Part shown: in pieces, positions 42,576 to 53,301 of the stretch | How positions within the stretch are numbered: position 1 is the stretch's first letter | Layout: each line of letters starts with the position of its first letter | DNA from: Prevotella lacticifex | Lineage (GTDB): Bacteria; Bacteroidota; Bacteroidia; Bacteroidales; Bacteroidaceae | Direction: 5' to 3' | Assembly: GCF_019973375.1 (NCBI RefSeq) | Contig: NZ_BPTV01000001.1 | Coordinates: 2,497,104 to 2,561,103 of the forward strand | Length of the DNA: 64,000 bases | The notes under the pieces: generated by a model | What the model saw: only the letters and a program-made list of their open reading frames with translations | What the model was told of the DNA's origin: nothing | Database searches by the model: none | Program-made: the position numbers and the translations under genes

Positions 42576-45215
42576 TTATTTCACTACGAATTTCTTTCCA
42601 TTGCGAATGTACACGCCGGGAACATTTACGTTTCTAACACAGCGTCCCTGCAGGTCGTATATCTGTCCGTTATCGGCTTTTTCGGTATTCACAACGGTTA
42701 TTCCGTCAGCTATATCGGCTGTCTGGGAATCCGACAGCACCGATTCGCCCTTGTCATAGACCGCGCTCACATTATATATATGCTTGCCTGCACCTGCTGA
42801 AGCATCGGTGAAGTTGACTGTTGTGGACGGGAGAGCAGCAATATTCTCGCCGTCACGGTAGACATTATATCCCGTAAGCACCACATTCTGAGCACCAGTG
42901 GAATCAGGAACGAATGTAAAATCGTCGAAAAGCAGAGCAAAAGCATCCTCGGATGTCACACGTACAGCAAAGTAACGGGTTCCGGCAGGAAGGTCGTAGC
43001 TATACTCTTTCCATGCGTTGTCCTTCTTTATCTGAGCCGATGCCAACGACTGGAAGTCAGAGGTATCGACAGACGACGTTGAGGTCAGGACTTCAAAATC
43101 CTCCTCGTAGCTCTTCGAGTAAGCACGAGCGTAGAATTTCAATGTCTGTGCCTCGCCTGAGAGAGTCGGAGAAATGAGCCAGTGGTCGGAACGTAATCCT
43201 ACAGCACTGAATGACACCAGCTCCTTATTGCCCGTGTGTGCCTTCCAAGAGTCGCTGGCTCCGGCGGCAGTAGGATTGAACACGGTGAACGCCTGAGGAG
43301 CTCCGTTGTTCGGGAAGTCGCAGCTGCTAACTCCATACACACCAACCTTGGAACCGTCGAAGAGTGTCCAGTCGCCCCAATCGCTGATGGTAAAGTCGGG
43401 AGCCGACTCAAAGCTGTCGGTAACTGCGGTGCTCGTAGCACGTGGAGCATCAGGCTGTTGCCAGTTGAGCTGGATGCCGTCAGTAGCCGCCACTGCGACG
43501 AAATTGTTAGGACGGGGCAGACTTGGCAGGGCTACAGCCATGCGGATAGTATCCGAAGAGTTGTTTGTCAGGTTCTCATCGCCGTCGAAATCAACCTCAG
43601 CATAATAATCTACGCTGTCGCTATTCAGCACCACCGGAGCCGTGACCGGAATCTCTATCTCCACCGATGAGCCACCGGCAAGATCACGGCCTTCAGCCTG
43701 ACCGATTGTACGGCCATTAGCTTTGACCGCAACAGTATAACTTGAGCCTGCTACAGCATCTGCACCGACGTTCTCGACCTTGACAACCGATTTGCGGCTC
43801 TCGTCGGTACGCAGACGGCCGGGATGGCTGACATCGGTGACGGCAAGGTCCTTGCCCACCTGATTATAGATGTCGACATCGTCCAAATAGATGCATGTCG
43901 TACCCGTGTGGGACTTTATGAGGAATCCTACCTGGATGAAATCGCTGCCGACATAATCGGCAAGCGAAACCTCGGCGTGCTGCCAGCTGCGGAGATTATC
44001 CTCGCTGTTTACGTCGACTTGGGTCAAGGTAGTGAACTCGCCTCCATTTTTCGAGACCTGAACCTCGAGTGTATCAGCCTCGTCTTCATTGCTGTTCATA
44101 TACTCATACCAGAATGACAGGACGGGATTAGAAGCCCCTTTCAGACTGATAAGGCCGGAAAAACCAAGGCTGCTCTCATCATTCGCGGCAGCAGTGAAGT
44201 TGAAAACGCCGCCATCGGAATCGTGGGTGTACTTGTTGCTGACTGCCATCTCGCCCCAACGGCCATGGCCGGTGTGGCTTTCGCCCCAGAAGTGATGAAT
44301 CGTTCCATCGCTGAAAGTTTCGCTATAAGGCAGTTCATCAGGAGTGCCAACGACCTTAAAAGGTGAATAAGCCACAGCACTGGTCATGCTGTCGCAAGTA
44401 GCCGTGATGGCATAGCGCAGCAAGGCCTGCCCGAACTTGACGCTCGACGCGGGCATATCGCGCAGGGTGACTTGCTCGTGGAATGTCGTTCCCTGATACC
44501 CGTTAACAAGGTAATCGGTACTTCCGACACGGCGAACGGCATAGGTGAGCGGCGAAGAAATGTCCGTGCCGTCCTCAAACTGCGTAGGTGCTTTCCACTT
44601 CAACGTTGTAAGACCACCGCTATAATCATACTTCAAGGTAACTCCACTGACAGCCTTGGGCGAACTTTTGGTCTCTTCGACACTACCCGTAAGGTTAATA
44701 TCGTCGATGCCCAGACCACTTGAATATGTCTGTCTTGGGGTAAGATAATGGAAACCAAGGTAGTAATCGCCGTCCTCAGCTACCGTGAAAGAGGCCGAAT
44801 AGTTCTTGGCGGAGTAGGAATTGTCGGCACTGCCGTCGCCAATTAGGGTCTGTGAGAACGATGTTGTATCGGTTGCAGAGGTACCCAACTTCACGAGAAA
44901 ATGCTCGGTAGTACCGTCTTGGACTGTCTTTGCCGAGAATTTCAGTTCATACTTCACGCCCTTGACGAAGTGGAACTTGGGAGATACCAACCAGTCATCG
45001 GCCGAAGCTGACGAGTTACGGTTGCATGCGGCCTGATAGTTCAAGTCGTCATAGGCCCATGTTGTACCGTCGCCATTGCCATCAATGACGGTAAAGGTTT
45101 TGAAAGCCTGCTCATTGTCGAACGCCTGAGAGTACGGCAACGAGACCTGAGCCATAACCGCCTGCGGAAGAAGCAGCAAGACCAAAAGATTCAATAAATA
45201 AGTAAAATTCCTCAT
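42576..45215 (-). CDS. Large secreted adhesin-like protein with type IX sorting tail, 879 aa
   Basis: Signal peptide MRNFTYLLNLLVLLLLPQAVMAQ. Two to three jelly-roll modules of the choice-of-anchor J/cleaved-adhesin type follow: LPYSQAFDNEQAF...DDWLVSPKFHF near 25-175, LPYSETFSDGTIHHFWGES near 295-450, and SDHWLISPTLSGEAQTLKF near 665-770, with fibronectin-like strands between. The last 80 residues form a sorting domain ending QIYDLQGRCVRNVNVPGVYI-RNGKKFVVK, the pattern that directs type IX export. SprA in the same window supplies the matching translocon. Probable role: surface adhesion or glycan/protein binding; ligand unknown. Confidence 0.88.
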   Translation of the reverse strand: MRNFTYLLNLLVLLLLPQAVMAQVSLPYSQAFDNEQAFKTFTVIDGNGDGTTWAYDDLNYQAACNRNSSASADDWLVSPKFHFVKGVKYELKFSAKTVQDGTTEHFLVKLGTSATDTTSFSQTLIGDGSADNSYSAKNYSASFTVAEDGDYYLGFHYLTPRQTYSSGLGIDDINLTGSVEETKSSPKAVSGVTLKYDYSGGLTTLKWKAPTQFEDGTDISSPLTYAVRRVGSTDYLVNGYQGTTFHEQVTLRDMPASSVKFGQALLRYAITATCDSMTSAVAYSPFKVVGTPDELPYSETFSDGTIHHFWGESHTGHGRWGEMAVSNKYTHDSDGGVFNFTAAANDESSLGFSGLISLKGASNPVLSFWYEYMNSNEDEADTLEVQVSKNGGEFTTLTQVDVNSEDNLRSWQHAEVSLADYVGSDFIQVGFLIKSHTGTTCIYLDDVDIYNQVGKDLAVTDVSHPGRLRTDESRKSVVKVENVGADAVAGSSYTVAVKANGRTIGQAEGRDLAGGSSVEIEIPVTAPVVLNSDSVDYYAEVDFDGDENLTNNSSDTIRMAVALPSLPRPNNFVAVAATDGIQLNWQQPDAPRATSTAVTDSFESAPDFTISDWGDWTLFDGSKVGVYGVSSCDFPNNGAPQAFTVFNPTAAGASDSWKAHTGNKELVSFSAVGLRSDHWLISPTLSGEAQTLKFYARAYSKSYEEDFEVLTSTSSVDTSDFQSLASAQIKKDNAWKEYSYDLPAGTRYFAVRVTSEDAFALLFDDFTFVPDSTGAQNVVLTGYNVYRDGENIAALPSTTVNFTDASAGAGKHIYNVSAVYDKGESVLSDSQTADIADGITVVNTEKADNGQIYDLQGRCVRNVNVPGVYIRNGKKFVVK

Positions 45216-45465
45216 ATAAATATTTCTAAAAAGGGATTAGAATAAAACTGCTGAGATAATAAGAATAATGAGAAGATCTGAGTAACCCTTATGATACAAT
45301 CAAAAAAATGAATAAACCCTGACAAAGGGCTAAAAAACTATACTATATAAGACTATTCAAAAAAAATAGAAAACTCAAACTGAGAAAATAACAACTAAAG
45401 TAACGAATAATAGAATCTCAAAAGACGATAAAAAAAAAAGAACTTACAACCAATCAAAAAGTTCA
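45216..45465. other. AT-rich spacer before the ribosomal block
   Basis: A stretch rich in A-runs on the plus strand, with no gene. It should hold the promoter of the 879-residue gene, but I could not find a full TTTG-N20-TAnnTTTG pair. Confidence 0.5.
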
Positions 45466-45505
45466 GAGAAAAATAAAAGGCCCCATGACATAGCACGGGA
45501 CCTTT
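45466..45505 (-). terminator. Terminator of the ribosomal gene block
   Basis: On the minus strand AAAGGTCCC pairs with GGGGCCTTT, followed by TATTTTT. It lies about 15 bp after the rplQ stop. Confidence 0.8.
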
Positions 45506-45520
45506 ATATTAGAAAGATAA

Positions 45521-46042
45521 TTATTCAGCCTTAGGAGCTTCCTCAGCTGGCTTATCAGCGTCAGCAGTCTCAGCAGCCGGTGCCTCAGTAGCAGGAGCAG
45601 CAGCTGTTTCAGCAGCAGCCTTCTTACCACCACGGCGGCTACGACGAGTCTTCTTCTCTGCCTTCGGTGCCTTAGCCATGTTCTCATCGAAGTCAACGAG
45701 CTCGATGAAAGCTATAGGTGCAGCATCGCCCTGACGAACGCCAAGCTTGATGATGCGGGTGTAACCACCGGGACGGTCACCGACCTTGGTGATAACAGCA
45801 CCAAAGAGTTCCTTAACGGCCTCTTTGTTCTGCAGATACCGGAAGACAACACGACGAGAATTGGTCGTATCGTTCTTAGCCTTTGTAATCAGCGGCTCGA
45901 CATACTTCTTAAGTGCCTTAGCCTTTGCGAGGGTCGTAGTGATTCTTTTGTGCTCGATCAGCGAACTTGCCAGGTTTGAAAGCAAGGCAGCACGATGATC
46001 AGCAGTACGGCCCAGATGGTTGAATTTCTTGTTGTGTCTCAT
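45521..46042 (-). CDS. rplQ: 50S ribosomal protein L17
   Basis: Last gene of the block. [34 protein letters not shown] is the invariant L17 start, and [32 protein letters not shown] its conserved middle. After residue 125 comes a 45-residue Ala/Glu/Lys-rich tail ([20 protein letters not shown] and on), a feature frequent in Bacteroidales L17 and probably disordered. It is 27 bp from rpoA, the usual alpha-operon pairing. Confidence 0.97.
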   Translation of the reverse strand: MRHNKKFNHLGRTADHRAALLSNLASSLIEHKRITTTLAKAKALKKYVEPLITKAKNDTTNSRRVVFRYLQNKEAVKELFGAVITKVGDRPGGYTRIIKLGVRQGDAAPIAFIELVDFDENMAKAPKAEKKTRRSRRGGKKAAAETAAAPATEAPAAETADADKPAEEAPKAE

Positions 46043-46069
46043 TTGTTTTGTTTACAGTTAGGAAGAGAA

Positions 46070-47062
46070 TCACTTCTCGTCCAGTTTATACTTTGAAATG
46101 TCGGTTCCAAACGACAGATTCAGACTCTCGAGCAAATCATCAAGCTCAGAAAGCGATTTCTTACCGAAGTTACGGAACTTCAGGAGGTCAGTCTTATTAT
46201 ACTGTACCAGATCACCAAGTGTCTCGACATCAGCAGCTTTCAGACAGTTAAGCGCACGGACACTCAGGTTGAGGTCGGTAAGCTTTGTCTTGAGAAGCTG
46301 ACGCATGTGAAGAACCTCCTCATCAAACTCCTGATTAGTATCCTGATCAGGATTCTCGAGAGTAATCTTCTCATCAGAGAACAGCATGAAGTGATAGATA
46401 AGTATCTTAGCAGCCTCTTTCAGTGCGTCCTTCGGGTGGATGGAACCATCTGTTGTAACTTCTATAACGAGTTTGTCGTAGTCGGTCTTCTGTTCGACAC
46501 GATACGGCTCAACAGCGTAACGAACGTTACGGATTGGGGTATAGATAGAATCGATTGGAAGTACGTTGACATCGGTGCAGAACTGGCGATTCTCATCAGC
46601 AGGGACGTAACCACGACCCTTATTGATAGTAAGGTCAATCTGCATCGTTGCCTTCGAATCTAAATGACAAATCACCAAATCAGGGTTTAACACTTCAAAT
46701 CCAGTCAAATACTTGTTAAGATCACCTGCTTTGAACTCAGTAGTGTTCTCTACGGTGATACTAACTTTCTCATTCTCGAATTCTTCTACTACTTGCTTGA
46801 ACCGCACTTGTTTGAGATTCAAGATGATGTTGGTAACATCTTCCTTAACACCGGGAACTGAAGAGAACTCGTGCTCCACACCAGCTATACGGATGGTGTT
46901 GATTGCGAAACCCTCAAGCGATGAAAGAAGGATGCGACGGAGGGCATTACCAATGGTAACACCGAAGCCAGGCTCGAGAGGACGGAATTCAAACTTTCCG
47001 TAGTGGTCGTTAGCCTCCACCATCACAACTTTATCAGGTTTTTGAAATGCTAATATCGCCAT
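46070..47062 (-). CDS. rpoA: RNA polymerase alpha subunit
   Basis: 330 residues. The N-terminal assembly domain has [39 protein letters not shown] sequence (dimerisation and beta contact), and the C-terminal DNA- and activator-binding domain has [20 protein letters not shown] and [19 protein letters not shown]. It scaffolds RNA polymerase assembly. Its position between rpsD and rplQ is the standard alpha operon order. Confidence 0.98.
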   Translation of the reverse strand: MAILAFQKPDKVVMVEANDHYGKFEFRPLEPGFGVTIGNALRRILLSSLEGFAINTIRIAGVEHEFSSVPGVKEDVTNIILNLKQVRFKQVVEEFENEKVSITVENTTEFKAGDLNKYLTGFEVLNPDLVICHLDSKATMQIDLTINKGRGYVPADENRQFCTDVNVLPIDSIYTPIRNVRYAVEPYRVEQKTDYDKLVIEVTTDGSIHPKDALKEAAKILIYHFMLFSDEKITLENPDQDTNQEFDEEVLHMRQLLKTKLTDLNLSVRALNCLKAADVETLGDLVQYNKTDLLKFRNFGKKSLSELDDLLESLNLSFGTDISKYKLDEK

Positions 47063-47076
47063 TAATTTAATGATTT

Positions 47077-47685
47077 TTATTGTTTTGAGTACAACTCAAC
47101 GATTAACTGCTCCTTAATGTTCTCAGGGATGTCGGCACGGTCTGGCTTGTGCAGGAACTTACCGCTCTTGCTGTTCTCATCCCATTCCAGCCATGGGTAC
47201 TTGCTGTGGTTGAAACCAGCCAAAGCAGCCTCGATAACCTCGAGAGACTTAGCCTTCTCGCGAACACCTACTACATCACCAGGCTTAACCTGATAAGAAG
47301 GAATGTTCACTACGTTGCCATTGACAACGATGTGCTTGTGACCAACGAGCTGACGTGCAGCAGCACGAGTGGGAGCGATACCGAGACGATAAACAACGTT
47401 ATCGAGACGGCTCTCCAAGTTCTGGAGAAGAACCTCACCGGTAATACCGTCGGCCTTAGCGGCTGCATCGAACATGTTGCGGAACTGACGCTCCAGTACA
47501 CCATAAGTGTACTTTGCCTTCTGCTTCTCTGCGAGCTGAGCACCATACTCCGACTGCTTGCGGCGACGGTTGTTGCCCTGCTGCCCTGGAGGGAAATTAC
47601 GCTTAGAGAGAACCTTATCAGGGCCGAAGATTGGCTCGCCGAAACGGCGGGAAATTCTTGATTTTGGACCTATGTATCTTGCCAT
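47077..47685 (-). CDS. rpsD: 30S ribosomal protein S4
   Basis: 202 residues; [20 protein letters not shown] start and the S4 RNA-binding domain [34 protein letters not shown]. The N-terminus lacks the cysteine zinc ligands of some S4 proteins, so it is the zinc-free form. S4 starts 30S assembly and in many bacteria represses its own operon; no such structure was checked here. Confidence 0.97.
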   Translation of the reverse strand: MARYIGPKSRISRRFGEPIFGPDKVLSKRNFPPGQQGNNRRRKQSEYGAQLAEKQKAKYTYGVLERQFRNMFDAAAKADGITGEVLLQNLESRLDNVVYRLGIAPTRAAARQLVGHKHIVVNGNVVNIPSYQVKPGDVVGVREKAKSLEVIEAALAGFNHSKYPWLEWDENSKSGKFLHKPDRADIPENIKEQLIVELYSKQ

Positions 47686-47722
47686 AATCTAATGTAATCC
47701 TTTAAATTGTTATAAGATGAAA

Positions 47723-48115
47723 TTAAACGCGACGACGCTTCGGTGGACGGCAACCGTTGTGCGGCAGCGGTGTAACGTCAACGATTTCAGTAACCTGAAT
47801 GCCGGCAGCGTTGACGGCACGGATAGCGCTCTCACGACCATTACCCGGACCCTTAACATAAGCCTTTACCTTACGCAGACCCAGCTCGAAAGCTGTCTTA
47901 GCGCAATCCTCAGCTGCCATCTGGGCAGCGTACGGAGTGTTCTTCTTAGATCCGCGGAATCCCATCTTACCAGCTGACGACCAAGAGATAACCTGCCCCT
48001 CGCTGTTAGCCAAAGATACAATAATATTATTGAAAGAGCTGTGAACGTGCAGCTGACCTACAGCGTCAACTCTTACATTACGTTTCTTATTAGATGCTGT
48101 TGTTTTCTTTGCCAT
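47723..48115 (-). CDS. rpsK: 30S ribosomal protein S11
   Basis: 130 residues ending in the invariant [32 protein letters not shown] and [21 protein letters not shown] are typical. It lines the mRNA exit side of the platform. The start [12 protein letters not shown] is basic. It lies 18 bp after rpsM. Confidence 0.97.
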   Translation of the reverse strand: MAKKTTASNKKRNVRVDAVGQLHVHSSFNNIIVSLANSEGQVISWSSAGKMGFRGSKKNTPYAAQMAAEDCAKTAFELGLRKVKAYVKGPGNGRESAIRAVNAAGIQVTEIVDVTPLPHNGCRPPKRRRV

Positions 48116-48133
48116 AATTAATTTCCTCCGAGA

Positions 48134-48514
48134 TTACTTAGTAGCCTTCTTCTTGTTAGCAACAGTCTTCTTCTTTCCCTTACGGGTACGAGCATTGTTC
48201 TTAGTACTCTGACCGCGAACAGGAAGACCATTACGATGACGGATTCCACGGTAGCAACCGATATCCATGAGACGCTTGATGTTCATCTGTACCTCTGAAC
48301 GGAGGTCACCTTCTACTTTGTACTCAGCGCCGATAATTTCACGGATCTTGGCAGCCTGGTCATCTGACCACTCGCTGACCTTCAAGTCGCGGCTCACGCC
48401 GGCCTTGTCCAATATCTTTGCTGAACTACTTCGGCCTATACCATAGATATAGGTCAATGCGATCTCGCCACGCTTATTCTGGGGCAAGTCTACTCCAACA
48501 ATTCTTATTGCCAT
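48134..48514 (-). CDS. rpsM: 30S ribosomal protein S13
   Basis: 126 residues; [34 protein letters not shown] and the basic tail [23 protein letters not shown] that contacts tRNA in the P site. A promoter box at 48573-48580 suggests that transcription of rpsM to rplQ can start independently. Confidence 0.97.
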   Translation of the reverse strand: MAIRIVGVDLPQNKRGEIALTYIYGIGRSSSAKILDKAGVSRDLKVSEWSDDQAAKIREIIGAEYKVEGDLRSEVQMNIKRLMDIGCYRGIRHRNGLPVRGQSTKNNARTRKGKKKTVANKKKATK

Positions 48515-48572
48515 TGTTTGAATTTGTAAAAATTATAATACACTTAAACGTTTAAATTCGCTAAAAAGCATG

Positions 48573-48580
48573 CAAAGTTA
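48573..48580 (-). promoter_or_regulatory. Internal -7 box TAACTTTG before rpsM
   Basis: Minus-strand TAACTTTG in the 123-bp gap between rpmJ and rpsM, with a near -33 match (TTAG) 20 bp upstream. A TTAAACGTTTAA palindrome lies between it and rpsM at 48543-48554. Confidence 0.6.
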
Positions 48581-48637
48581 AGCATAATTTTTGAACTACG
48601 CTAAACTTTTGCATATTTTTTATCGGATTAATCATTG

Positions 48638-48754
48638 TTAACCCTGACGCATCTTATACTTAGGGTTCTTCTTGTTGATAACGAACAGACGGCCTTTGCG
48701 ACGAACGATCTTGCAATCCGGTGTACGCTTCTTTAATGATGCTCTTGTCTTCAT
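48638..48754 (-). CDS. rpmJ: 50S ribosomal protein L36, 38 aa
   Basis: A very short gene reading [20 protein letters not shown] then [18 protein letters not shown]. Only one cysteine remains, so this is the zinc-free form of L36. It lies 16 bp after infA, in the normal infA-rpmJ-rpsM order. Confidence 0.95.
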   Translation of the reverse strand: MKTRASLKKRTPDCKIVRRKGRLFVINKKNPKYKMRQG

Positions 48755-48770
48755 TGTGAAACCAATATTA

Positions 48771-48989
48771 TTATTTGTATCTGAAAACTATTCTGCCTTT
48801 AGTCAAGTCATAGGGACTCATCTCGACCTTCACCTTATCACCGGGGAGAATCTTGATGTAGTGCATTCTCATCTTTCCAGAGATATGGGCCGTAATATCG
48901 ACTCCATTCTCAAGCTCTACTCTGAACATTGCGTTAGAGAGAGCCTCCATTATTGTTCCATCCTGCTCAATAGCAGCTTGCTTTGCCAT
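48771..48989 (-). CDS. infA: Translation initiation factor IF-1
   Basis: 72 residues with the S1/OB fold: [29 protein letters not shown] and [39 protein letters not shown] are unmistakable. IF-1 blocks the A site during initiation. Located 17 bp after map. Confidence 0.98.
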   Translation of the reverse strand: MAKQAAIEQDGTIMEALSNAMFRVELENGVDITAHISGKMRMHYIKILPGDKVKVEMSPYDLTKGRIVFRYK

Positions 48990-49006
48990 AATTGCTTTAT
49001 CTTCTA

Positions 49007-49810
49007 TTAATTTAATGATGTTTCTTCGAATTCTTCTATTTCGTCAAACGATGATAAGATATCTGCCTTGCCGTCACGAATGGCAATCGTATGCTCAAAA
49101 TGCGCAGCAGGCTTCATATCACGCGTAATTATCTGCCAGTGGTCATGGAGCATCCAAACTTTTGGATCGCCAAGAGTTACCATCGGTTCGATGGCTATGC
49201 ACATGCCGGATTTCAACATCAGACCTTCACCGTGTTTACCATAGTTGAACACTGGTGGGTCCTCGTGCATCTCCCGGCCAATGCCATGGCCTGCCAGTTC
49301 CCTGACAATGCCATATCCTTTGGCCTCACAATAAGTTTGTACCGCCTCACCGATATCTCCTAAGTGATGCCCAGCCTGTGCTACGTTGATAGCCCGATAA
49401 AGAGCTTCCTTTGTGGTACGAAGAAGGGCCCGAACTTCAGGCTTAACCTCGCCAACACAGAAAGTGTAGCAAGAGTCACCGTTAAAGCCGTCAAGGACAG
49501 CGCCACAATCGACAGAGATAATGTCACCATCCTTTAAAACGCACTTTGGGTTTGGAATACCATGGACGACCATCGCATTGACTGAGGTACAAATGCTCCC
49601 GGGGAACGGACCACCGATAGGATTAGGACAACCCTTAAATGACGGCACGCCACCATTGTCACGGATGAACTCCTCAGCAATTTTGTCAAGGTCCAAGGTA
49701 GAGACACCTGGCTTTATATGACGGCCAACCTCGGCGAGGGTTTTACCCACGAGGAGATTGGCCTTACGCATCAATTCAATCTCATCCTCTGTCTTCAGAA
49801 ATACATGCAT
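49007..49810 (-). CDS. map: Methionine aminopeptidase, type I
   Basis: 267 residues; removes the initiator methionine from new proteins using two metal ions. Metal ligands lie in [21 protein letters not shown] (two Asp), [12 protein letters not shown] (His), and the two Glu in [13 protein letters not shown] and HFEHTIAI. It stands between secY and infA, as is usual in this phylum. Confidence 0.97.
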   Translation of the reverse strand: MHVFLKTEDEIELMRKANLLVGKTLAEVGRHIKPGVSTLDLDKIAEEFIRDNGGVPSFKGCPNPIGGPFPGSICTSVNAMVVHGIPNPKCVLKDGDIISVDCGAVLDGFNGDSCYTFCVGEVKPEVRALLRTTKEALYRAINVAQAGHHLGDIGEAVQTYCEAKGYGIVRELAGHGIGREMHEDPPVFNYGKHGEGLMLKSGMCIAIEPMVTLGDPKVWMLHDHWQIITRDMKPAAHFEHTIAIRDGKADILSSFDEIEEFEETSLN

Positions 49811-49824
49811 TTCATTGAAGAAGA

Positions 49825-51165
49825 TTAGTATGCTGCCACTTCGCCACCGCCACGGGTGTGACCAGAATTCAGAAGTCCGTCATAGTGGCGCATCATCAAG
49901 TGCGACTCAATCTGCTGGAGTGTATCGATAACTACACCAACAAGAATGAGCAGTGAAGTACCACCGAAGAACTGACTGAAAGCATCCTGAACATTCAGGA
50001 GACCGGCCAATGCAGGCATAATTGCGATGAAAGCGATGAACAGAGAGCCCGGGAAGGTGATACGCGACATAACGGTGTCGATATAATCGGCAGTATCCTT
50101 ACCTGGTTTAACACCAGGAATGAATCCGTTGTTACGTTTCATATCCTCAGCCATCTGTGTAGGATTGATAGTAATGGCAGTGTAGAAATACGTAAACGCA
50201 ATCACGAGGACGACGTAAACGAAATTGTACAACAGGCTCTTGGTATTCATAAGACTCTGAAGCACAGGGCTCGCATTATCAGTTGAATACTGGACGATAG
50301 CCAACGGGATGAACATCAGGGCCTGAGCGAAGATGATAGGCATCACATTAGCTGCGAAGAGTTTCAAAGGAATATACTGACGAGCACCACCGTACTGCTT
50401 ATTACCTACAATACGCTTTGCATACTGAACGGGGACTTTGCGGGTACCCTGCACAAGAAGTATAGATGCACATACAACGGCATAAAGTATGACAATCTCG
50501 ACAATGAACATGACCAGTCCACCACCGGTGATGGCGGTGAAACGGCTGGAGACCTCCTGAATGAAAGCCTGAGGCAGCCGCGCGATAATACCGATCATAA
50601 TGATGAGAGAGATACCATTGCCAACACCCTTGTCAGTGATACGCTCACCGAGCCACAGAATAAACATTGAGCCTGCGGCAAGGATAATAGTAGCAGGAAT
50701 CATGAATACCGTCCAGCTGATACCTGAAGCCAGGGCCTGTGAGGCCTGCATCTTCAGGTTGATGAGATAAGACGGAGCCTGGAACAGAAGTATTGCTACT
50801 GTGAGAATACGAGTGTACCAGTTTATCTTCTTCCTGCCGCTCTCGCCCTCGCGCTGCATCTTCTGGAAGTAAGGCACAGCGACGGCGAGGAGCTGCATGA
50901 CGATGGATGCTGAGATGTATGGCATTATTCCAAGCGCAAAGATAGACGCGTGGGAGAATGCACCACCGGAGAACATATCCAACAGTGACATAAGTCCGCC
51001 TGCGGTCTGTGACTGCAATTTGTCCAACATGCTCGGTTCGATACCCGGAAGTACGACGAACGAGCCGAAACGATAAATAGCCGTAAACAGAATGGTGATG
51101 AGAATCCGCTGACGCAGATCCTCAATCTTCCATATGTTCTTCAGTGTCTCAATAAACTTTTCCAT
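49825..51165 (-). CDS. secY: Protein translocase channel subunit SecY
   Basis: 446 residues with ten hydrophobic helices. Start MEKFIETLKNIWKIEDLRQRILITILFTAIYRFG, signature LGIMPYISASIVMQLLAVAVP (helix 2) and QREGESGRKKINWYTR in the cytoplasmic loop. It forms the Sec channel, which also feeds type IX cargo into the periplasm. Spaced 4 bp from rplO. Confidence 0.97.
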   Translation of the reverse strand: MEKFIETLKNIWKIEDLRQRILITILFTAIYRFGSFVVLPGIEPSMLDKLQSQTAGGLMSLLDMFSGGAFSHASIFALGIMPYISASIVMQLLAVAVPYFQKMQREGESGRKKINWYTRILTVAILLFQAPSYLINLKMQASQALASGISWTVFMIPATIILAAGSMFILWLGERITDKGVGNGISLIIMIGIIARLPQAFIQEVSSRFTAITGGGLVMFIVEIVILYAVVCASILLVQGTRKVPVQYAKRIVGNKQYGGARQYIPLKLFAANVMPIIFAQALMFIPLAIVQYSTDNASPVLQSLMNTKSLLYNFVYVVLVIAFTYFYTAITINPTQMAEDMKRNNGFIPGVKPGKDTADYIDTVMSRITFPGSLFIAFIAIMPALAGLLNVQDAFSQFFGGTSLLILVGVVIDTLQQIESHLMMRHYDGLLNSGHTRGGGEVAAY

Positions 51166-51169
51166 TAAC

Positions 51170-51616
51170 TTAGATTATAGTTGTGTTACCACCAACTGCC
51201 TCGATAGCCTCTTTGGCAGTCTTTGAGAAGGCATTAGCCTCTACTTCAAGTTTAGCCTTGAGTTCACCATTACCAAGAATCTTGACAAGCTTAGTGCCCT
51301 TCACGACACCGTTAGCCTTGAGCTCAGCGAGTCCGATCTTTGTAAGGTTCTTCTCTTCAGCAAGCTTTTGAAGAGTAGAGAGGTTCACAGGATAATACTC
51401 CTTATGGTTGATATTCTTGAATCCAGCCTTAGGAACACGACGCTGCAGTGGCATCTGACCACCCTCGAAACCAATCTTCTTCTTGTAACCAGAACGAGAC
51501 TTAGCACCCTTGTGACCACGAGTAGAGGTTCCGCCGAGTCCAGAGCCTGGACCACGGCCGATACGACGACGTGAATGGGTAGAGCCCTCAGCTGGTTTCA
51601 AATTATTTAATTTCAT
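51170..51616 (-). CDS. rplO: 50S ribosomal protein L15
   Basis: 148 residues; MKLNNLKPAEGSTHSRRRIGRGPGSGLGGTSTRGHKGAKSR and FEGGQMPLQRRVPKAGF are the glycine/arginine-rich L15 start and the conserved middle. It acts late in 50S assembly. Confidence 0.97.
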   Translation of the reverse strand: MKLNNLKPAEGSTHSRRRIGRGPGSGLGGTSTRGHKGAKSRSGYKKKIGFEGGQMPLQRRVPKAGFKNINHKEYYPVNLSTLQKLAEEKNLTKIGLAELKANGVVKGTKLVKILGNGELKAKLEVEANAFSKTAKEAIEAVGGNTTII

Positions 51617-51641
51617 AATTGTTCGTTGCTTAAAAGATTAA

Positions 51642-51818
51642 TTACTTTACTTCTTCGACGAGGTGAAACACCTTGCGAACCATTCCGCGGTTACTTGGAG
51701 TGTCCTCAATCTCGACAACCTGACCAATCTTGCGGAGGCCGAGGGCGAGAAGAGTTGCTTTCTGATCCTTAGGAGCGTTGATACGGCTCTTGACCTGCTT
51801 TACTTTAAATGTTGCCAT
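51642..51818 (-). CDS. rpmD: 50S ribosomal protein L30, 58 aa
   Basis: A short gene reading [20 protein letters not shown], then [20 protein letters not shown], and ending in [19 protein letters not shown] is the L30 signature. It lies 17 bp after rpsE and 25 bp before rplO in the standard spc order. Confidence 0.95.
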   Translation of the reverse strand: MATFKVKQVKSRINAPKDQKATLLALGLRKIGQVVEIEDTPSNRGMVRKVFHLVEEVK

Positions 51819-51835
51819 TCTTTGTTTCTCCTTTA

Positions 51836-52348
51836 TTACCCGTTAAATACTTTGTCCATGCTGATTCCACGCTCACCGGCAACGCTGTAAGCGTCGCGCA
51901 TCTGGCTCAGTGCTGCGATAGTAGCCTTTACCAGGTTGTGAGGGTTGGAAGAGCCCTTTGACTTTGCAATCACGTCTTTAATACCAACGCTCTCAAGAAC
52001 GGCACGCATAGCACCACCGGCCTTCAGACCAGTACCGGCAGCAGCCGGCTTGATAAGAACGACAGCACCGCCGAAGCGTACTTCCATCTCGTGAGGAACA
52101 GTACCGTTGAGTACCGGCACCTTAACAAGATTCTTCTTTGCTGAGTCAGTAGCTTTCTGGATAGCGGCAGTAACCTCACCAGCCTTGCCGAGGCCGTAGC
52201 CGATAACACCCTTGCCGTCACCTACAACGACGATGGCTGCGAATGTGAAAGTACGGCCACCCTTTGTAACCTTTGTTACGCGGTTGATAGCTACCAGACG
52301 GTCTTTCAGTTCAACGTCACTATTTACTTTTACTTTATTCATTGCCAT
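51836..52348 (-). CDS. rpsE: 30S ribosomal protein S5
   Basis: 170 residues; [46 protein letters not shown] is the double-stranded RNA-binding fold and [19 protein letters not shown] the conserved second part. S5 affects decoding accuracy. Start at MAMNKV overlaps no other gene; 6 bp follow rplR. Confidence 0.97.
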   Translation of the reverse strand: MAMNKVKVNSDVELKDRLVAINRVTKVTKGGRTFTFAAIVVVGDGKGVIGYGLGKAGEVTAAIQKATDSAKKNLVKVPVLNGTVPHEMEVRFGGAVVLIKPAAAGTGLKAGGAMRAVLESVGIKDVIAKSKGSSNPHNLVKATIAALSQMRDAYSVAGERGISMDKVFNG

Positions 52349-52354
52349 AATCGT

Positions 52355-52699
52355 TTAGAAATTAAGACCTCCCTCACGTGCAGCGTCAGCAAGAGCCTGT
52401 ACACGTCCGTGATAAAGGTATCCGTTACGGTCGAAAACAACCTTCTCTACACCGGCAGCCTTGGCCTTCTCTGCAACGAGAGCGCCGACCTTCTTAGCCT
52501 GCTCTATCTTCGGCATCTTCTCGAGACCGACAGAAGAAGCAGAAGCAAGTGTTGTGCCTGTCAAGTCATTGATGACCTGTGCATAAATCTGCTTGTTACT
52601 GCGGAAAACGCTCAGACGAGGGCGCTCAGCAGTACCGTTCACATTCTTACGAATGCGGAACTTTATCTTAAGTCTTCTTTGTTCTTTCTTTGTAGACAT
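52355..52699 (-). CDS. rplR: 50S ribosomal protein L18
   Basis: 114 residues with [36 protein letters not shown] and [26 protein letters not shown]. It binds 5S rRNA with L5. Located 21 bp after rplF. Confidence 0.97.
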   Translation of the reverse strand: MSTKKEQRRLKIKFRIRKNVNGTAERPRLSVFRSNKQIYAQVINDLTGTTLASASSVGLEKMPKIEQAKKVGALVAEKAKAAGVEKVVFDRNGYLYHGRVQALADAAREGGLNF

Positions 52700-52720
52700 A
52701 ATCGTAATTAATTATTAAAG

Positions 52721-53287
52721 TTACTTAGCTGCAGCTGTCTTACCAGACTTTCTGCGGATAACCTCGCCCTGGAACAGGATACCCTTACCCTTATAAGGCT
52801 CAGGCATACGGAAAGAACGAATCTTTGCACAGATCTGACCGAGCAATTGCTTGTCAGCCGACTCGAGAGTGATGATAGGGTTCTGGTTACGCTCACTCTT
52901 TGTCTCAACCTTAACCTCAGCAGGGAGCTGGATGTAGATTGGGTGTGTGTAACCGAGCGAAAGCTCAACGATGTTACCCTGGTTGCTTACACGGTAACCG
53001 ACACCGACGAGCTCCATAGTCTTCTTGTAGCCTTCGCTGACACCAACAACCATATTGTTGACGAGAGCGCGGTACAGACCGTGGAAAGCCTGCTTCTGCT
53101 TAACATCTACGAGGCTCTTCTCATCGATAGCGAATGTAACCTGATTATCCTCAACCTTGACGATGATTGAAGGGTCGACTTTCTGCGAGAGTTCGCCCTT
53201 AGGACCTTTAACTGTAACAACATTGTCCTTGAGGCTAACTGTAACGCCTGCAGGGATACTAATTGGCAATTTTCCTATTCTTGACAT
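52721..53287 (-). CDS. rplF: 50S ribosomal protein L6
   Basis: 188 residues from MSRIGKLPISIPAGVTVSL at 53287; the frame upstream to 53317 is not used because the family starts here. Conserved segments: GPKGELSQKVDPSI, NMVVGVSEGYKKTMELVGVGYRV and EPYKGKGILFQGEVIRRKSGK. It lies near the factor-binding region of the 50S subunit. Confidence 0.96.
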   Translation of the reverse strand: MSRIGKLPISIPAGVTVSLKDNVVTVKGPKGELSQKVDPSIIVKVEDNQVTFAIDEKSLVDVKQKQAFHGLYRALVNNMVVGVSEGYKKTMELVGVGYRVSNQGNIVELSLGYTHPIYIQLPAEVKVETKSERNQNPIITLESADKQLLGQICAKIRSFRMPEPYKGKGILFQGEVIRRKSGKTAAAK

Positions 53288-53301
53288 ACAAAATCCTCCA
53301 A

